Assembly: GCA_033032865.1 (NCBI GenBank)
Contig: JAWHQI010000028.1
Span: 7,087,001 to 7,151,000 of the forward strand
Length of the DNA: 64,000 nt
Reading direction: 5' to 3'
Origin: Dactylorhiza incarnata
Taxonomy: Eukaryota; Streptophyta; Magnoliopsida; Asparagales; Orchidaceae
This document shows, in pieces, positions 31,421 to 43,787 of this stretch. The notes under the pieces were generated by a model. That model made no database searches. It was not told where the DNA came from and saw nothing but the letters and a program-made list of their open reading frames with translations. Within the stretch, counting starts at the first letter, position 1. Every line of letters starts with the position of its first letter. Position numbers and translations under genes: made by a program.

Positions 31421-33155
31421 ATCAACGTATAGTTGATTTCTCTGTATGGTTGTGTAATAATACTACGTAGACTGGGATGACCTCCTCTCTTTAATTTTGT
31501 GTGAACAATTTTATAATCTGCTTAATACAGGTATTTAGTCCACCTTAAGGACGGTAAACAAAAGGGCTTCTTGGGAGACAACCCATGGGAACCACCCGGT
31601 TCCGTTTGCTTGCTTTAATTTCTATTATGTTTTGTTTGTTTTTGCTTTGGTGCTAACAATGCAGGTGTGAACTCGATTTGATGAAGAGGAGGAGATCTTT
31701 AAAGAAGGATAATACCGCTCTTCTGGCATGCTCTTAGGAGCATAGGTACTCTTAACCCAGCTCTTAATTTGCTTCGAAAGTTTATATTTGATTTGTTTTT
31801 TTTTTCAAATCAAGTTCGGGGGGAGCGGGCCTTTGCTTACGCTACACGCACATACATGCTAGAATGTTGTGTTAGGAAATTTATATTGATTGTCTCATTG
31901 CATAACACACACCACACGTGTTTTATTTTTTTACTCGTGCGCAATTATCGTGTAAGTGCTTGATGTATATGTTTAGAAGTTTGATTGTTAGTGTAGGATT
32001 GTGTGGCGGAACAGGATATGACCCGTGCGGTGCTACTAGTAGAGCGCTCATGCAGCATAAAAATTCACGTAGAATAGATTTAATTACAAAGTTATAGTTT
32101 TATTTACTTCATTTGTGTAATTACTTAATACTCTACTCAAACGGTGAATTTGGTGAATCTAGCGGTAGCCCTAGGTCGAGTGTGGAAGAGCTGTTAGCCT
32201 CGTGTTGTTTGAGTTGGAAGGAGAGGAGACCTCGCTCGGTGGTTAAGAACTTGCCCCAAGCTATTTTCAAAATGAGTGCGTTGAATGATCTTGTTGTGAG
32301 CATGACGTAGGCCATCATTTGGTCCGATTGAGCTTTGATTTCCCAACCTAACGTCATCCTTTGCTAGCCTCGTTGAGCCTTACCTCTCCTATTTGTTAAA
32401 CTCTACTAAACTTTCACCAAGGCCACATCTCCTAACCTAAAGTGCACTTGAGTCAAGCTTTGAAATATATACATATTTATGATGATTGTGCGGTGCGGAG
32501 AAAAAAAAAGAGAATGAGTTAAAATTTTGATTGATCCTAACTTATGTTTCTATGGATCTAGAAAAAAAGGGTAAAAGAACTCTACAAAGAATATAACCAC
32601 AAGTGTGGTAGTCTCGCGCACATCATCGTGCTTAAATGAAGTCTGTGGGAGTGAGCTTCAAGGTGAAGATGTTGAGGTTGAAGTTTGTTTATTTACCGGA
32701 GGATGAGTGCGTTTAGCCTACGTTCTTCTAATTCATTATCGTACCTCAACCCAAGCCCTAAGACTAACCTAAAAGCCCTACTGATTCTTGATAAAATCGT
32801 CTCATGCAGTGGAGAAGGTGCAAAAGGGCAAGCGTATGACCACCGACCTTGATGGATTTCTTGGAGAGCTCTTCCTTGAGATCCAATTTGAGCAACGCTC
32901 ACCTCAGCAGTTCACGCTATTTTCCCTAGGGTGCGACTGTTCAATTCACCAGTGATTCACCTCAGAGTAGTAGTATTTTGTATTTTACACTTGTAGAAGT
33001 TCTTAAAATATAGTCTTTGTTTTAAAATCTTTTCTACTTTATTTTTACGCTCGTTAGTTCTTTACTTCTCATCATGTTTTGCCTGCACAGTTGCTTCTTT
33101 AACATCATTTTTTCTATCATGGGATTGAGTGTTTGCCCGAGACATGCAAACGAGT
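31421..33155 (+). other. Lard-5 3' noncoding region
   Basis: No gene is seen. At 31549-31585 lies the Athila-type motif GGTAAACAAAAGGGCTTC followed by TTGGGAGACAACCCA. At 31812-31825 a second polypurine-like tract (AAGTTCGGGGGGAG) sits about 1.34 kb before the real one. The remainder has no recognisable structure. Confidence 0.6.
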
Positions 33156-33168
33156 AAGTTTGGGGGTG
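33156..33168 (+). promoter_or_regulatory. Lard-5 polypurine tract
   Basis: AAGTTTGGGGGTG directly precedes the LTR start TGATGAG. Confidence 0.82.
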
Positions 33169-34603
33169 TGATGAGTCCCATTTATATACACTTTTATGGA
33201 CTCATCTGGGCTAGTTTTCACGCACTTGCACTTCACTTTTTGTGTATTAATGCTTATATTTCATTTAGTCACAATTCTCACATGAAGTGCACTTCTAGAC
33301 CAATGTGATGTATTTTCTTGATTATCACTCTTAATGTCTTTCATGCTGTGTTATGTGCCACTTTTAGTGGTTTTGATTTGTGTTTATGCTGGAACAGGGG
33401 TCGTGCAGGTGTTCCCGGTACAAATCTGTACAGGAACACTGTGCACGATCACTGGTTATACCGCGCACGACCACTGATCGTGCGCCGCCGATCGTGCGCG
33501 TTCATTTGCATCCCAATGTTGCATTATGAATTTGGTCGTGCGTCCTTACGCACGGTCGTGCGTTCGGTCGTGCGATCTTTATATTTTATAAAGTTTTTGT
33601 CGCAGGTTCCGCTGGGATAGTGCGCACGAGCGCCAAACTTCTAGTGCGCACGACCACTGGTCGTGCGCCACTGGTCGTGCGCACTATTTTGCCAGCGCCT
33701 ATTTAATACCCTGTTCCGTGATTTTAGGGTATTCATTCCGCCCCGTAGCCGCCCATCCACGGATTTTGGGAGCTTCTCTCCCCCCATTCGCCTCCCTTCG
33801 TCCATCCATCCTCCGTTCAAGATCCGGGCATCGATTCATCATCCAAACGCTCCGCTGCCTCCACTCCGGCGAGTTCTCAACCACGCAACACTATTTTTGT
33901 GAAAAGAAGAAGAAGATGTAGGAATTCGGTGCCAGCTCAGAGTTTCAAGTGAAGAAGTCGGGACGTTAGCGGAGGATTGACAACCCTTCGAGTATCCCGG
34001 ACGTTAGCCGAAGCCGAGCCCGAATCCGGATTGACAACCCGGAATTCTGGCCGTGAACGACGGCGAGTCTTCATCCTTTGGTGACGAAACCTCTATCTCT
34101 CATTTTCATATTATTATTTGTTGTGTAATTTCTGAGATTTTGATGTATTGAACAATTAGTTGTGATAATATAATCATGTCTCGTTATGTTATTAGTTGAT
34201 GATCTCATTGTGACAATCGTTCCGTTTCATTCACGTTCACAATCCACGCTATAGCAAAAGTGCTATTAGCATTTGCGAAGAGGTTCTCTCGACCCTCAAC
34301 ACTTCCACCCTTGTGATCGCCCATCCACGTGCATTCTCGTCCATGCGCTTTCTGAAGTACGGCATAGCGGCCGTTGCATCCATCCCGCCTTGCGAAGCGG
34401 AGTTTTGACCCGCATCTCATTTCTGTGTAGTAATTTAGGAAACCAAAATCAAAGCCCCTATTTTTCCTTTAATTTACTCTTGTAATTATTTTCTTAATCT
34501 GAAGAGTCAAACTAACCACGCGCATTCCTTGAGAGACGATATTCGGGGACGTGCTCCCAACTTTATTACTTGTGCGACCAGTGCACTTGCCGAGCACGCA
34601 TCA
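33169..34603 (+). repeat. Lard-5 3' LTR
   Basis: 1,435 bp, nearly identical to the 5' copy, with small indels (for example an added CGGTCGTGCGTT near 33560 and CCGGATTGA near 34030). TATA-like box at 33699-33708. Confidence 0.92.
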
Positions 34604-34608
34604 GTCCT

Positions 34609-34829
34609 CCCCTTGCCTCGGCCCTTGCAGCAGTGGGGCCTGGGTTAGTTGTTCCTTCAATGCTTGAAAGGCTTTCTCGCACTTAGGGGTCCATTCAAAC
34701 TTCTGGTTCCCCCGCAGCACCTTGAATAGAGAAGAACACTTTTCTCCTGCCTTTGAAAGAAATCTACTCAACCCGGCCAGCTTCCCCGTTAGACGATGAA
34801 CCTCCTTCGCGTTCCTTGGATATCCTAGC
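34609..34829 (-). pseudogene. Tat-2 RT-RNase H connection, fragment between Lard-5 and SIRE-6
   Basis: The minus strand codes YPRNAKEVHRLTGKLAGLSR, FLSKAGEKCSSLFKVLRG and KCEKAFQALKEQLTQAPLLQ. These are the tether residues between RT thumb and RNase H in Tat elements. Both ends join in frame with the rest of pol once SIRE-6 and Lard-5 and one TSD copy each are removed. Confidence 0.9.
34825..34829. repeat. Left TSD of SIRE-6 (CTAGC)
   Basis: It matches 45110-45114. Confidence 0.92.
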
Positions 34830-34911
34830 TGTTGGGAAAATGATTTCTCTTAACCCCTAGAAATGAGTTAAAGAAGAATTCTAAGAATGAAAAATAAGGC
34901 TAAGTAAATAT

Positions 34912-35150
34912 GCGTCGAATAGTATTCGACGCAACGTCGAAATGTAGTCGACGTTTCCTTCAGATTGCGTCGAAGTAACTCTAGGAAGATTTTGACGTAT
35001 GTGTTGTCGACGTTACTCTGATTTCTAGTCGACGCATCTAATGTAGTCGACGCACCTTTGTCGACGCACCTTCCTTATTCTCCTCTCGACGTCCAGACAG
35101 GATGTATTCGACGCTTGCGTCGAATAGTAATCGACGCACGTCGATTCTTA
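34912..35150. repeat. TCGACG dyad cluster in SIRE-6 U3
   Basis: Fixed 21-bp dyads with 7-nt spacers occur at 34912-34932, 34934-34954 and 35117-35137, plus many half sites (GTCGACG, GCGTCGA). The first is a perfect palindrome with 10-bp arms. The same cluster is at 44028-44255 in the 3' LTR. Confidence 0.9.
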
Positions 35151-35417
35151 TGACAGAATTCAAAATCGCCAGATCTCTTTCCTTATCTTATAGATCTGAT
35201 TTATATGGAATCAATTTATGTCTTATAGCCGTTCTGAATCTTTTCTTTCCTTTATTAGATTCTTGGCTAATTTGATAAAATTCATTATGGACATTATTTG
35301 AAATTAGAATGAATACTTTCCTTCTATGGATATAATTGTTATGGGAATTTCTCTTTCTTTCTAATACTCTGTCTGCTAATTGATTACTCTCCTATAGTGT
35401 TATCTTAATGAACAGAG

Positions 35418-35426
35418 CTATAAATA
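35418..35426 (+). promoter_or_regulatory. TATA box of SIRE-6 5' LTR
   Basis: CTATAAATA lies about 270 bases after the dyad cluster; the homologous box is at 44523-44531. Confidence 0.65.
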
Positions 35427-36166
35427 ACCAAGGAGGTCAGCAGAGAAACCTGAGAAGTGATTCACCATTTTTACATTTGAAAAGAGGAAAAGCTCCCAAG
35501 TGAAAAAGAGAGAATTGAGAAATAGTCATGCATCAATATTCAAGCATTCTTCTTCCTCTGCTTCTGAAGTCACCCTGCTGCAAATTCTGATAGCTCTCAC
35601 ATAAGAGAGAAAAGCTACAAATCTTCTTCTCTCTATAGAAGAAAGATTTAATTCACTTCTTGTGCTTCCAATCTTCTTGCTAGGAAGAAGATTCATTATT
35701 GTTCTTATTTCTTTCTTTCTTCCTTCTTATTCTTGCTTAAAACATTGTACAAGAGTTTTTAGAATCTCTCTTCAAAAAATTCAGTGTACTGGTTCTAAGA
35801 GTCTCCTTGTCAAAAGACTCGGTTGGTTCTAAGAGTCTCCTTGTCAAAAGACTCAGGGTGGTTCTAAGAGTCTCCTTATCAAAAGACTCAGTACAAGATA
35901 GTGAATTCCTACCAAGGGGGTAGAAGAGTGGACTACCAAAAGTTTGGGGAACCACTATATTTTCTTGTGTTGTGCTGTGATTTCTTTTCTTGCATTTACT
36001 TTCTTTACTTGTTTAATTCTTGTTGGTGTGTGGGAAGCTATAATCTGTGATCATACACATATATATATATATTAACATTGCACAAAATATTTTTTAATCT
36101 CTATTCACCCCCCCCCCCCCCCCCCCCTCTAGAGAATTCTAGTGAGGTTAACTGTGCACTTTCAAT

Positions 36167-36179
36167 TGGTATCAGAGGT
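36167..36179 (+). promoter_or_regulatory. SIRE-6 primer-binding site
   Basis: TGGTATCAGAGGT lies two bases after the LTR, complementary to initiator Met tRNA. Confidence 0.92.
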
Positions 36180-36220
36180 AGGTTGATCTAAAAAGGTTAA
36201 CTCCTTGATCAAAAAGGTCC

Positions 36221-36225
<5 letters not shown>
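36178..36225 (+). other. Self-complementary leader segment after the primer site
   Basis: The segment starts GGTAGG and ends CCTACC, with TTGATC and GATCAA inside and GTTAAC in the middle, so it could fold. A reverse-complement copy of part of it appears at the end of the 3' LTR. A (TA)n microsatellite follows to about 36272. Confidence 0.6.
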
Positions 36226-36276
<51 letters not shown>

Positions 36277-36292
36277 CTACAAAATTATTTTC

Positions 36293-38340
36293 ATGGCACA
36301 AATCAAAGATTATGCTTCCACTAGACCACCAACTTGCAACCTTGAAAATTTTGCACTTTGGAAAACAAGAATTAGAATCTATTTAAACTCTATTGATGAT
36401 GAATTATTTAATGTTGTCATGACAGGTCCCCCAAGCCATTCAAAAAGGATTCAAGTGGAAAAGCAACTGAAACACTTGCTCCAAAGGCTGAATGGACAGA
36501 AGAGGAAAAGAAAGCCCAAGCATATGATGCCAAGGCTATGAATATCCTAGTTTCAACTCTCTCAGATGAAATCTTCCAAAAGATTGTTGAGTGTGAGTCA
36601 GCTAAGGAAGTATGGGAAGCTCTCACCAAAATGGTTGAGGGAAGTGCTGAGGAGAAAAAGGACAGAAAGGCACTACTCATCTCCCAATATCAAAACTTCC
36701 AAAAGAAAGAAAGTGAAAGTGTTGCTGACATGTATTCAAGATTCAGCCTCATAGTCAATGAATTGAGAACACTTGAGAAGGACATATCTCTTACTGAGAT
36801 AAATGACAAATTGCTGACTTGCTTCCCTAGCTCTTGGGATTCAAGAATCTGGCCAATCAAACACTCCAGAAGTCAAAAAGAAATCTCAACAGATGTCCTA
36901 TTGGGTAAAATAAAATCCTATGAACAACTGTTGAAAACAAGGGCTGAGAAAGAAGAAAAAGAAAAGGATTCTCCACTCCCAAAAGAAAAGAGTATTGCTT
37001 TGAAAGTTGTTGAAGGAGTACCCTCTACAAGTGATGAGGAGCTGATCAGTCTACTGGCCAGAAGGTTCAAGAAGTGGATCAAAACAGAAGGATCCAGAGG
37101 AAGAGATTCAAAAACCAGGTATAATAAAACACCTACTAAAGAAATTATATGCTACTCTTGCAGGAAACCTGGACACATTGCACCTGATTGTCCTAAAGAG
37201 ATCAACAATAAGAAGGATCTAAAAAGAACAGATCTAAAGAAGAAGAAGAAAGCAAAAGGATTCATTGCTCAATCTTGGAGTGATTCAGAATCTGAAGAAA
37301 GTACCTCATCAGATGATGATCAACAAGAGGTCAAGCAAGAGGAAACCTGTCTGATGGCCACTGAGAAGCTTGATGATACATCCATGGTAAATATACTTGA
37401 TAATATAAATTTCTCTTCTACTGACTTCAAACAAAGTTTCAAAGAATTCTGTTTAGATCTAATCAAATCTGAAAAAGAAGTAAAAGAATTAAGAATTGAA
37501 TTAAAAAATCTCAAACAGGTAAATACACATCATAAAAATTATAAGCTCAATCTAGAACTCTCAGAAGAGGAATTAGACAAAATCTATTCAGAAAATCTAA
37601 CACTAAGAAAGGAGCTTGCAAAGGTTAAAGTCTTTGAAGACTCTCTAAATGGGAAAGGTCAGAAGCTCAAAAACATTTCTGAGAATCTCACTAATAGATT
37701 TAGACAGCTAAATCAGAATACTAATGAAGCATCTAAACCTCAAACTTCCAATAAATCTATCTGGAAACATCCAATTCACTTCACTAGGGAGAATTATTTA
37801 ACAGGAGAAAGATCACAAGAAAGTCCTGAAATAACCACTGTTTTTAATAAACCTAATCCCATTACAGATAAAGGAATCTTAGGAAAATATCCTCAGAAAA
37901 AATTTGAACATGCATCGAATTCTTACCAACGTGCGTCGAGTACTAATCGACGCTTATACCAAAATGCGTCGACTTCTACTCAACGCAACCTCTCTCATGC
38001 TTCGACTGAAAGTAGACTCAGAATGAAGAAAGCGTCGACTCCATATCGACGCAACCAGAAACCTACGTCGAATTCATATCGACGCAATCATAAGTCTACG
38101 TCGAATCCCTATCGACGCAATAATTCAGACAGAAAATTTTCTGTTTCCAAACAGGTCTCTCAATCCATGTCCTTCTATTATGAACATTATTTCTGTGATA
38201 TCATCCAAGAAGATTGGTATGATAAGCCAGTACCCCATAAGAAGGAAGGATATCCTGAAAAACCCACTTATTCTTTTATTAAATCTTTTACTAATGAGAG
38301 GAAGGGACCCCAGCTCAGCAGGGTCCAAACTAATGTTTAA
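36293..38340 (+). pseudogene. SIRE-6 gag
   Basis: The frame starts ATG 36293 (MAQIKDYASTRPPTCNLENF). After residue 46 it shifts at a C run near 36430 (one C too few), and the rest is read in the frame that contains 36538-38340. It has copia gag helices (EIFQKIVECESAKEVWEALT), one zinc knuckle (CYSCRKPGHIAPDC, near 37150), an acidic tail and a long coiled-coil segment (37390-37720). Near the end is an 11-residue repeat of type ASTxxxRRNxK (37912-38118). Gag packages the genomic RNA. The extended C-terminal half is a SIRE feature. Confidence 0.9.
37912..38118 (+). repeat. 33-nt repeat array with 21-bp dyads inside SIRE-6 gag
   Basis: Units start at 37933, 37966, 37999, 38032, 38065 and 38098. 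Each holds GCGTCGA, seven bases, TCGACGC or a close variant. A further partial copy lies at 37912. The array codes Ser/Arg/Asn-rich 11-residue repeats. Confidence 0.9.
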
Positions 38341-38348
38341 AATTCTAT

Positions 38349-41300
38349 GTGCAGATGTATCAAATCTCCAGGATGGTGTGGTACTTGGACAGTGGATGCT
38401 CCATGCACATGACAGGATGCAAAAACCTATTAATCAACTTTGAGGATAGACTTGGACCATCAGTAACCTTTGGAGATTCTAGCTGTGGCCAAACCAAGGG
38501 CTTTGGAGATTTCAAAGAAGGGAAAGTCACCTTCAAGAATGTGGCGGTAGTCAAAGGACTAAAGCACAATCTGATAAGTATAAGTCAGATATGTGAAAAT
38601 GGTAGGTATGAGGTAAAATTCACCACACTATTCTGCCATATTATTGATATCAAGACTGGTGCTACAGTACTAAATGGAACTAGAAAAGGAAAAGTATATA
38701 TATTGGACTTTAGCTCTTCACCCACAGAAGTATGCTTATTCAACAATATCATAGATAAAAATGAACTATGGCATAGGAGACTAGGTCATCTAAACTACAA
38801 AACCATTAGTAAACTAGCAAAGAATAACCTAGTCAGAGGTTTACCAAAGGGTAGGTACTCTAAGGATTCTCCATGCAGACCTTGCTAACTGGGAAAATAG
38901 ACCAAATCATCTTTCAAACCCATTGGTAAGGATGACTCTCCCAGGGCCCTATACTTACTACACATGGATCTCTTTGGTCCCATATCCACTCAGAGCTTAG
39001 GTGGAAAATCCTACACCTTGGTTATTGTTGATGATTATTCTAGGTTTAGCTGGGTATCCTTTCTAAGGGTTAAATCTGAAACCCATAAAATTCTCTCAAA
39101 ATTCATAAAACAAATTCAATCTGAGTTCAACTCCAATGTTTCAATTATAAGAAGTGACCATGGGACTGAATTTGAGAATCAGATGATTTGTAGTCTCTGC
39201 GAGGAAAAAGGTATTAAGCAAAGCTTCTCAGCACCTAGAACTCCTCAACAAAATGGAGTTGCTGAGAGGAAGAATAGAACCTTAATAGAATCAGGAAGGA
39301 CCCTGCTTGCAGAATCAGGATTACCAAAAACCTTTTGGGCTGAAGCAGTCAACACTGCAAACTATGTTCTAAATAGAAGCCTCATACACAAAACTAAATC
39401 AAAGACTCCATATGAGCTCCTGAAAAATAAAACACCCACTGTTAAATATTTTAAAAATTTTGGATGTGCTTGCTTTATTCTAAACAATGGGAAAGATCAT
39501 CTTGCTAAATTTGACAAGAAGTCTGATGATGGAATATTTCTGGGATACTCATCATCTAGTAAAGCCTATAGGTGCTACAATAGAATAACTCTTAAAATTG
39601 AAGAATCCATGCACATTGTATTTGATGAAACTAACATGCTACTTAAGGGGGAGGAGACTCCCACCAGTTCCTTTCCACAGGAAAACAACAGCATAGAAAC
39701 CCAGCTTGAGCAACTAGCTCTAGAGAACACAGATAATGGAGAGGAAAACCAGTTAGAGGAACCAAGTGAGGAGTCTGAACAAGAAACCTCAGAAAAGAGC
39801 ATTCAAGACCCATTTCCACAAGAGAACATGGTTCAGGAAGAACAATTGAACAATGATCTCATTGAGAATGAAGAAGAAGAACAACTGACAAGTTCAAGCA
39901 GAACAGGGATCAATTTAAAGGATCATCCACAAACTCAAGTAATTGGAGACCCCAATACAGGAGTAAGAACAAGACACAAGGTCTCCACTGGGATGGTGCT
40001 CCAATGCTTCCTATCACAAGTTGAACCAAAGAAGTTTGAGGAAGCAAATTGTGATCCTCACTGGATTATGGCCATGCAAGAAGAACTAGGCCAATTTGAA
40101 AGAAACAAAGTATGGAATTTAGTGGAAAGACCAAGAAACTACCCAGTGATTGGCACAAAATGGGTATATAGAAACAAATTAGATTCCACTGGAGTAATTA
40201 TCAGGAACAAGGCAAGACTTGTAGCACAAGGATATAGACAAGAAGAAGGGATAGACTACAACCAAACCTTTGCTCCAGTAGCCAGATTAGAGGCAATCAG
40301 GCTCTTTCTTGCCTATGCAGCCTTCATGAAGATGAAAGTCTACCAAATGGATGTCAAGAGTGCTTTTCTAAATGGTGATCTTCAAGAAGAAGTATATGTG
40401 GAGCAACCATCAGGTTTTGTTAATCCCTCTTCTCCTAACTTTGTTTATAGACTTAACAAAGCTCTATATGGTCTTAAGCAAGCACCTAGAGCTTGGTATG
40501 AAACTCTCTCAAATTTTCTTCTAGAAAATTCCTTTGAAAGAGGAAAAGTAGACAAGACACTCTTTACGAGAACCCATAAAAACCAACTCCTCCTTGTTCA
40601 AATATATGTAGATGATATCATCTTTAGCTCAACACATCCTAAACTATGTAAAATATTTGCTAATCTCATGCAATCTAAATTTGAAATGAGTAGTATGGGA
40701 GAACTCTCATATTTCTTAGGATTACAAGTAAAACAAAGTAGTGAAGGAATCTTTATCTCACAATCAAAGTACACTAAAGAGCTAATCAAAAAGTTTGGTA
40801 TGGAATCAGCCTCCTCTATGAAAACTCCCATGGCAACAAATGCCATTATAGAAAAAGATGACAAGGGAAAATCAATAGATCAAAAGACATATAGGGCAAT
40901 CATAGGATCCCTTCTATATCTCACTGCTAGCAGACCTGACATTATGTTTGCAACTTGCATATGTGCTAGATTTCAGGTTGAACCAAAGGAATCCCATCTC
41001 ACCTCTGTAAAAGGATTCTTAGATACCTAAAGGGAACTCCTGAACTAGGTCTATGGTATTCAGCAGAAACCAACTTTGAATTAATAGGTTTCTCAGATGC
41101 AGACTATGCTGGATGTAGGGTTGATAGAAAAAACACATCTGGCACTTGCCAATTCCTAGGTGACAGATTAATCTCTTGGTTTAGTAAGAAACAAACCTCA
41201 GTCTCAACCTCAACAGCAGAGGATGAATATATAGCTGTTGGGAGCTGTTGTTCACAAATCTTGTGGATGCAAAATCAGCTTCTTGACTACAAACTGGAAG

Positions 41301-41551
41301 TCAATAACTCTAAGATTTATTGTGATAGCTCTAGTGATATATCTATAGCATCTAACCCAGTCCTTCATAGTAGAACCAAACACATAGAGATCAGACATTA
41401 CTTCCTTAGAGACAATGTTGAAAAAGGTAAGATAACCTTAGAATATATACCCACAGAAAGTCAAAGAGCAGACATTTTTACAAAACCCTTGGATGAAACC
41501 AAGCACAACTACTTCATAAACACCTTAGGAATGCTTGATGGAAGCTTGTAA
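38349..41551 (+). pseudogene. SIRE-6 pol: protease, integrase, RT, RNase H
   Basis: Domains in order: protease WYLDSGCSMHMTG (near 38390), pre-integrase LWHRRLGHLNYKTIS, integrase with [22 protein letters not shown] and [15 protein letters not shown] with [10 protein letters not shown] (near 40605), and RNase H with SDADYAGCRVDRKNTSG and ADIFTKPLDETK. Breaks: two in-frame stops TAA and TAG near 38886-38912 in the C-x-x-CQLGKQ zinc region (CAA and CAG to stop), and a one-base loss in an A run near 41008 that shifts the RT/RNase H junction. The gag and pol frames also differ at 38340. Confidence 0.93.
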
Positions 41552-41997
41552 ACACCATTGTTAGGGAACTCTAAAGGAATCAGACAATCTAAGAAAACTT
41601 CTTGCAGATGCGTCGAATACATATCGACGCTCCGTCGAGACAAACTCGACGCTGGCACCAATTTCCACTAGACAAAGTTACGTCGATCTTTATCAACGCA
41701 TCGTCGAATTCATATCGACGCATTACTATGATCACGCGATAGAGCTCCAGGCTGGCCGATCTCCATGGAGTGACAACTCTATATCGACGCAAATGTCGAC
41801 ATCCATTCGACGTAACGATGACTTCAGGTTAAAATTAGAATCAAATCCTTACTTCCTCTTCTGACGATTGGATTACCTTGATTTCTGTTTCCTTTCTCGA
41901 CGTTTCATCTTCTTTAAATAATACTTCTTATTTCATAACATATACCTTTTTGAACCCGCCAAAACTCTGTCTTCCACCTCTCTCTCCTTCTGCATCA
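41552..41997 (+). other. SIRE-6 spacer between pol and the post-pol gene
   Basis: No frame is seen. Fixed-geometry TCGACG dyads lie at 41610-41630, 41632-41652, 41679-41699 and 41701-41721, with further half sites to 41820. The last 100 bases may be a leader for the next gene. Confidence 0.75.
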
Positions 41998-43787
41998 ATG
42001 GCGGCTACTCCTGTTCAAACTGCCCTTATCAAAGCGATGAACGATGCTCTGGAAAATATTCTCACCGACTTCCAGACACGACTAACCAACTTCTCCAATG
42101 AATGTGCCAATATGATCACCACATGTGAAGCCAAATTGTCCACCCTATCTGCCTCTCTTCCTGAGCTTCATGCTCTTCTTCGAGAAGAACCTCTGTCGCC
42201 ACAAAGGTGTACATCCTTCCTGAAAGATATAAACCAGGGGGAGAGTTGCTCCAGAAACCCCTCTTGCCAGGTCTTTGATCTCACTTAAAGCTCAGGTTTA
42301 ACTCTCTTCTCTCCAACTCTAAGTATTCTCTCTAACTATTACTCCAATTCCTTATAGGCTCCACTCCTCTCAAATCACTCTGACTACACCTTCATCAAAC
42401 ACTTTGGTGAATCCTCCTCTTACAACACTGAAGGGGAGCATGTCGTGGATTCAGAATTCAGAATTGATAATCCATATAACCAGGGGAGATTCCTGTAGTA
42501 AAGAACCCAGAAATCCAGGGGGAGGAAGAAGCAGTCACCTCTGATGATTGGAATGGACAGATATGGATTGATGCACCCTTATGTGAGGAGGAACTTCAAC
42601 ATCACTCCCCTGGCTTCTCTGCCAATTACATCAAGCTGAAGACACCTCTACTTGAGGACATCCCTACAAAAGAGCTTGGAGGAGACAATCATCCCTCAGC
42701 AGAGATCATTCTACCTGAAGTCATTCTGCCTTCTATTGCAGAACAGACTCCTCTTCTTGATATTGTTCCCTCTCCACCCAAAGAGAAAACTCACTCTCCT
42801 TCATCTCCACCTCTACCTCTACCTCCACTTCAACCTTCTTCTCTACCTCCTCTGCTACCTCTACCTCCACAAGTGGCAAGCTTCTCCAAACAAATCCAAC
42901 CTAGGCAAAGTTCAGGAGGACAGATGAAAAGGAAAAGAAAAGTCATTCCCTACTGGCAAAACTTCTCCAAAGAAGAAAGGAGAGAGTATGCAAAAGAAAG
43001 GAAGTATAGAAAAGCATGTGAGCAAATAAAAAGATTTGAAAAGATGCCTATTATCACTCCTAACAGCCCTATGAAGGAGTACCATGACCCTGACATGGAA
43101 AAGAGGCATGAAGAGATAAGAGAAAGAGAACTGTATGAATATGAAGCAGCTAGGAAAGAAGTGGAAGATAAAAGGATTGCCTGGATGGAAAAGATCAACA
43201 AGGGAATGACTAAAGAACAAATTCTTGATGAATCTTCTATCAGAATTCCAAAGAAATTGTTTGATATTGAAGCTTATCAAAAGAAAAACCCTCAGGCAGG
43301 GATCATCCTAGATAAAGGTCAAAAAGACAAGAAAGGTGTAGGGTGTACAAAAGATACTTACATTCCCTACAAGAAGCCCAACAGACCTATAAAATTAGAC
43401 AAGTGGCATGCCTCACCCTGGAAAGGGAAAGGAAAAATGGCTGACATTCCAGAGAAGCAGCAATCAGAAAAGAAAACAATATATAGGCCCAAGGTTGATA
43501 ACAAGGGACCACCTGAGATCAAGCCTACTGAAAAGAAAGTTCAAAACATTACAATTGAGATGATTTATGAAAAAGCAACAATCATCATTAGCAAAGGCTA
43601 CTCCATAGATGACACAATCCCTGATGGTGATAAACTATTGGAAAAACTGCATACAATCATCAGGAATGTCCAGGAAAGACCTGATAGAGTCAGGGGATAC
43701 ATTCTTGATGTTATTGAAAACTTATCTAGGAAACTCTATTCTGCTTTTGTTAACTTCATGTACAAAAAGAAGTTTCTGGTTTAAATT
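41998..43787 (+). pseudogene. SIRE-6 post-pol (env-like) gene with probable intron
   Basis: ATG 41998 starts MAATPVQTALIKAMNDALEN with heptad-like helices. Exon 1 ends at 42270 (CCAG), a likely 87-nt intron runs 42271-42357 (GTCTTTG...CTTATAG), and exon 2 continues from 42358 in phase. A one-base loss in a GGGG run near 42484 then shifts the frame; from 42489 the other frame is open to 43784 or so. It codes a Pro-rich segment, the basic KRKRK near 42925, and a long charged helical region (YEAARKEVEDKRIAWMEK). I see no signal peptide or clear membrane anchor, so env-like is only a positional label. Confidence 0.65.

Larger units (their letters stand above)
29113..34603 (+). mobile_element. Lard-5: non-autonomous Athila-type element (5.5 kb)
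   Basis: Plus-strand element with LTRs 29113-30530 and 33169-34603, primer site at 30537, polypurine tract at 33156 and TSD GTCCT. The 2.6-kb interior has no gag, protease, RT or integrase. It has one 256-codon frame of unknown nature and the conserved Athila-type 3' motif. It must depend on another element's enzymes, most plausibly an Athila type because of the shared primer site and motifs. Confidence 0.9.
34830..36164 (+). repeat. SIRE-6 5' LTR
   Basis: 1,335 bp, TGTTGGGAAAATG...GCACTTTCA. Contents: TCGACG dyads (34912-35150), TATA box (35418-35426), three GGTTCTAAGAGTCTCCTTGTC-type repeats of about 47 bp (35780-35890), and a C20 run (36108-36127) near the end. Confidence 0.93.

Noticed and set aside
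37912..38118. CRISPR-like array of regularly spaced palindromic repeats
   Set aside because: It is inside a plant retrotransposon gag frame, with 33-nt period, no unique spacers and no cas genes.
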